A stretch of DNA of 15,006 nt from Bacillota bacterium (GTDB taxonomy: Bacteria > Bacillota > Clostridia > Peptostreptococcales > Anaerovoracaceae), in contig JAEELK010000052.1 of NCBI GenBank assembly GCA_016282655.1, positions 1-15,006 on the forward strand, in the 5' to 3' direction. Positions 14,026 to 15,006 of the stretch are shown here, piece after piece. The notes beneath the pieces are model-generated. The model had not been told where the DNA came from. It searched no databases and saw only the letters and a list, made by a program, of their open reading frames with translations. Positions within the stretch are counted from its first letter, which is position 1, and every line of letters starts with the position of its first letter. The position numbers and the translations under genes are program-made.

Positions 14026-15006
14026 CTAATCCGAGAATGCCGGGATGTAGAGCTCATCGTCCTTCCAGAAGCCGGCAAAGCACTGGACGTCTCTCGACAG
14101 ATCCATCTGCGGCACTTTGAACTCATCGGGGCTCAAGACGGGCTTGTTGTCTTCGTTCATTTCCCATGCGCATTTATACCAGCCCGCGAATTCCAATTCG
14201 ACATCTTCGCCGCTCTGGGGATCCGTATAACTGTAGCTCGGCTGAGCCGGCAGCATGTCTTCTCCCACCTCGCCGTCATAGGCATAAACCAGGGAGAAGG
14301 TCCCGTCCTCCCCGCTGTCGTCCATGCAGAAGGCGACCGTGTTGAAGCGGCGCACCGCAGACGACTCGAGATCCAGAACGCCCTCCAGATAGGACCGGGT
14401 CGTCTCGTCGCTGTGGTAGGAGATGCTCCGATCCTGGAAGAGCGGCGCGTTCTGCACGCTGGAAAGCAGCGGCTCCAGCACGCTCAGATAAGCGTTACGG
14501 TCCGTCTGTGCGCTCACGGCAGGCAGCATCAGGCTGATGCCGTAGCCCAGCGTGAAGTTCTTTGACAGGCCCGTCAGCTTCGTCGTATAGCCGCTGCTCG
14601 TGCCGCCGGTATAGTCCGTCGTATCCTCGAAGCCCATGTCCGCAGGCAGAGCGGTCACAGAGCTGGCGTAGTAATAATCATCGTTCGTGCTCGCCGTGCT
14701 GAGGACGAAGTCGATGGAGGAGGCGGAAGTCGTATAGACCCGGCTGCCGTTGCTCTCCGTATAATCCGAAAGCTCCTTTCCGCCGGCGGAGAGGGTCACG
14801 GTGAAAGCGCCCCCGCTCGGCACCGTGATCTGATACGCGGTCTCGTCCCCGTTTTCGGCCGCATAGGACACGAAGCTCAGCTTGCTGCTCTGCATCCAGT
14901 CCGCAAGCAGCTCCGCGTCGGTCTCACAGTAGTTGATCGTTGCGCCCGAGAAGATGGCGGAGCTTTCGAGGCCGTTCAGCAGTTCGCCCGCCTCCCTGAC
15001 CGCTTC
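14026..15006 (-). CDS. Probable secreted/surface protein, C-terminal part (5' end outside window)
   Basis: The frame is open on the minus strand from the window edge to TAG at 14028-14026, giving 326 residues; the first visible residues are EAVREAGELLNG. The Met at 14895 is internal, because the frame reads on upstream without a stop and has no ribosome site there. The protein is rich in Ser, Thr, Tyr, Asp and Gly and poor in Lys, as in exported proteins. The last 70 residues contain ELEFAGWYKCAWEMNEDNKP and CFAGFWKDDELYIP, resembling the FxGWY...FxGxW pattern of InlB B-repeat / Listeria-Bacteroides repeats. I do not recognise the rest. It sits 11 bases ahead of the cyclase gene and may be a surface partner of it. 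N-terminal features such as a signal peptide cannot be seen. Confidence 0.75.
   Translation of the reverse strand, partial: EAVREAGELLNGLESSAIFSGATINYCETDAELLADWMQSSKLSFVSYAAENGDETAYQITVPSGGAFTVTLSAGGKELSDYTESNGSRVYTTSASSIDFVLSTASTNDDYYYASSVTALPADMGFEDTTDYTGGTSSGYTTKLTGLSKNFTLGYGISLMLPAVSAQTDRNAYLSVLEPLLSSVQNAPLFQDRSISYHSDETTRSYLEGVLDLESSAVRRFNTVAFCMDDSGEDGTFSLVYAYDGEVGEDMLPAQPSYSYTDPQSGEDVELEFAGWYKCAWEMNEDNKPVLSPDEFKVPQMDLSRDVQCFAGFWKDDELYIPAFSD

Noticed and set aside
11633..14029. A 798-residue open frame on the plus strand opposite the cyclase and NHL genes.
   Set aside because: Arg/His-rich mirror frame without motifs or ribosome site, fully opposite two well-supported genes.

Overview
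The window looks like a chromosomal segment of an uncultured, high-GC member of the Bacillota, most likely a gut-type clostridium. The reasons are strong AGGAGG ribosome sites before most genes, S-layer homology (SLH) domains at two places, a preQ1-I type riboswitch in front of a QueT-family transporter, and a radical SAM protein of a kind I associate with clostridia. Base composition is GC-rich and even throughout. I see no phage, insertion sequence, CRISPR array, tRNA or rRNA. Species assignment is inference.

Left part, plus strand (1-4679). The window opens with the last 26 codons of an SLH-domain protein, closed by a strong terminator. A near-consensus promoter follows, with two perfect TTAGC-N4-GCTAA palindromes around its -10 box. 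It drives a three-gene efflux or export operon: an ATPase of the MacB/LolD type, an eight-helix FtsX-like permease, and an HlyD/MacA-like adaptor that overlaps the permease by ATGA.

Middle part, minus strand (4713-8660). Three separate transcription units follow. The first is an iron-dependent alcohol dehydrogenase with its own promoter. The second is a radical SAM/SPASM-like protein whose terminator overlaps that promoter. The third is a queuosine-precursor operon: promoter, preQ1-I riboswitch, terminator, queT, then queF. QueT would bring in a deazapurine precursor, QueF makes preQ1 from preQ0, and preQ1 would shut the operon down through the leader.

Right part, minus strand (8714-15006). 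Four tightly packed genes are read as one apparent operon. In order they are a probable secreted protein with a B-repeat-like tail (5' end outside the window), a CHASE2-class III nucleotide cyclase, a secreted NHL-propeller protein with C-terminal SLH domains, and a U32-family protein of the RlhA/TrhP type. The first three suggest an envelope-sensing module that signals through a cyclic nucleotide; this is the most novel arrangement here. Its own promoter lies beyond the right edge.
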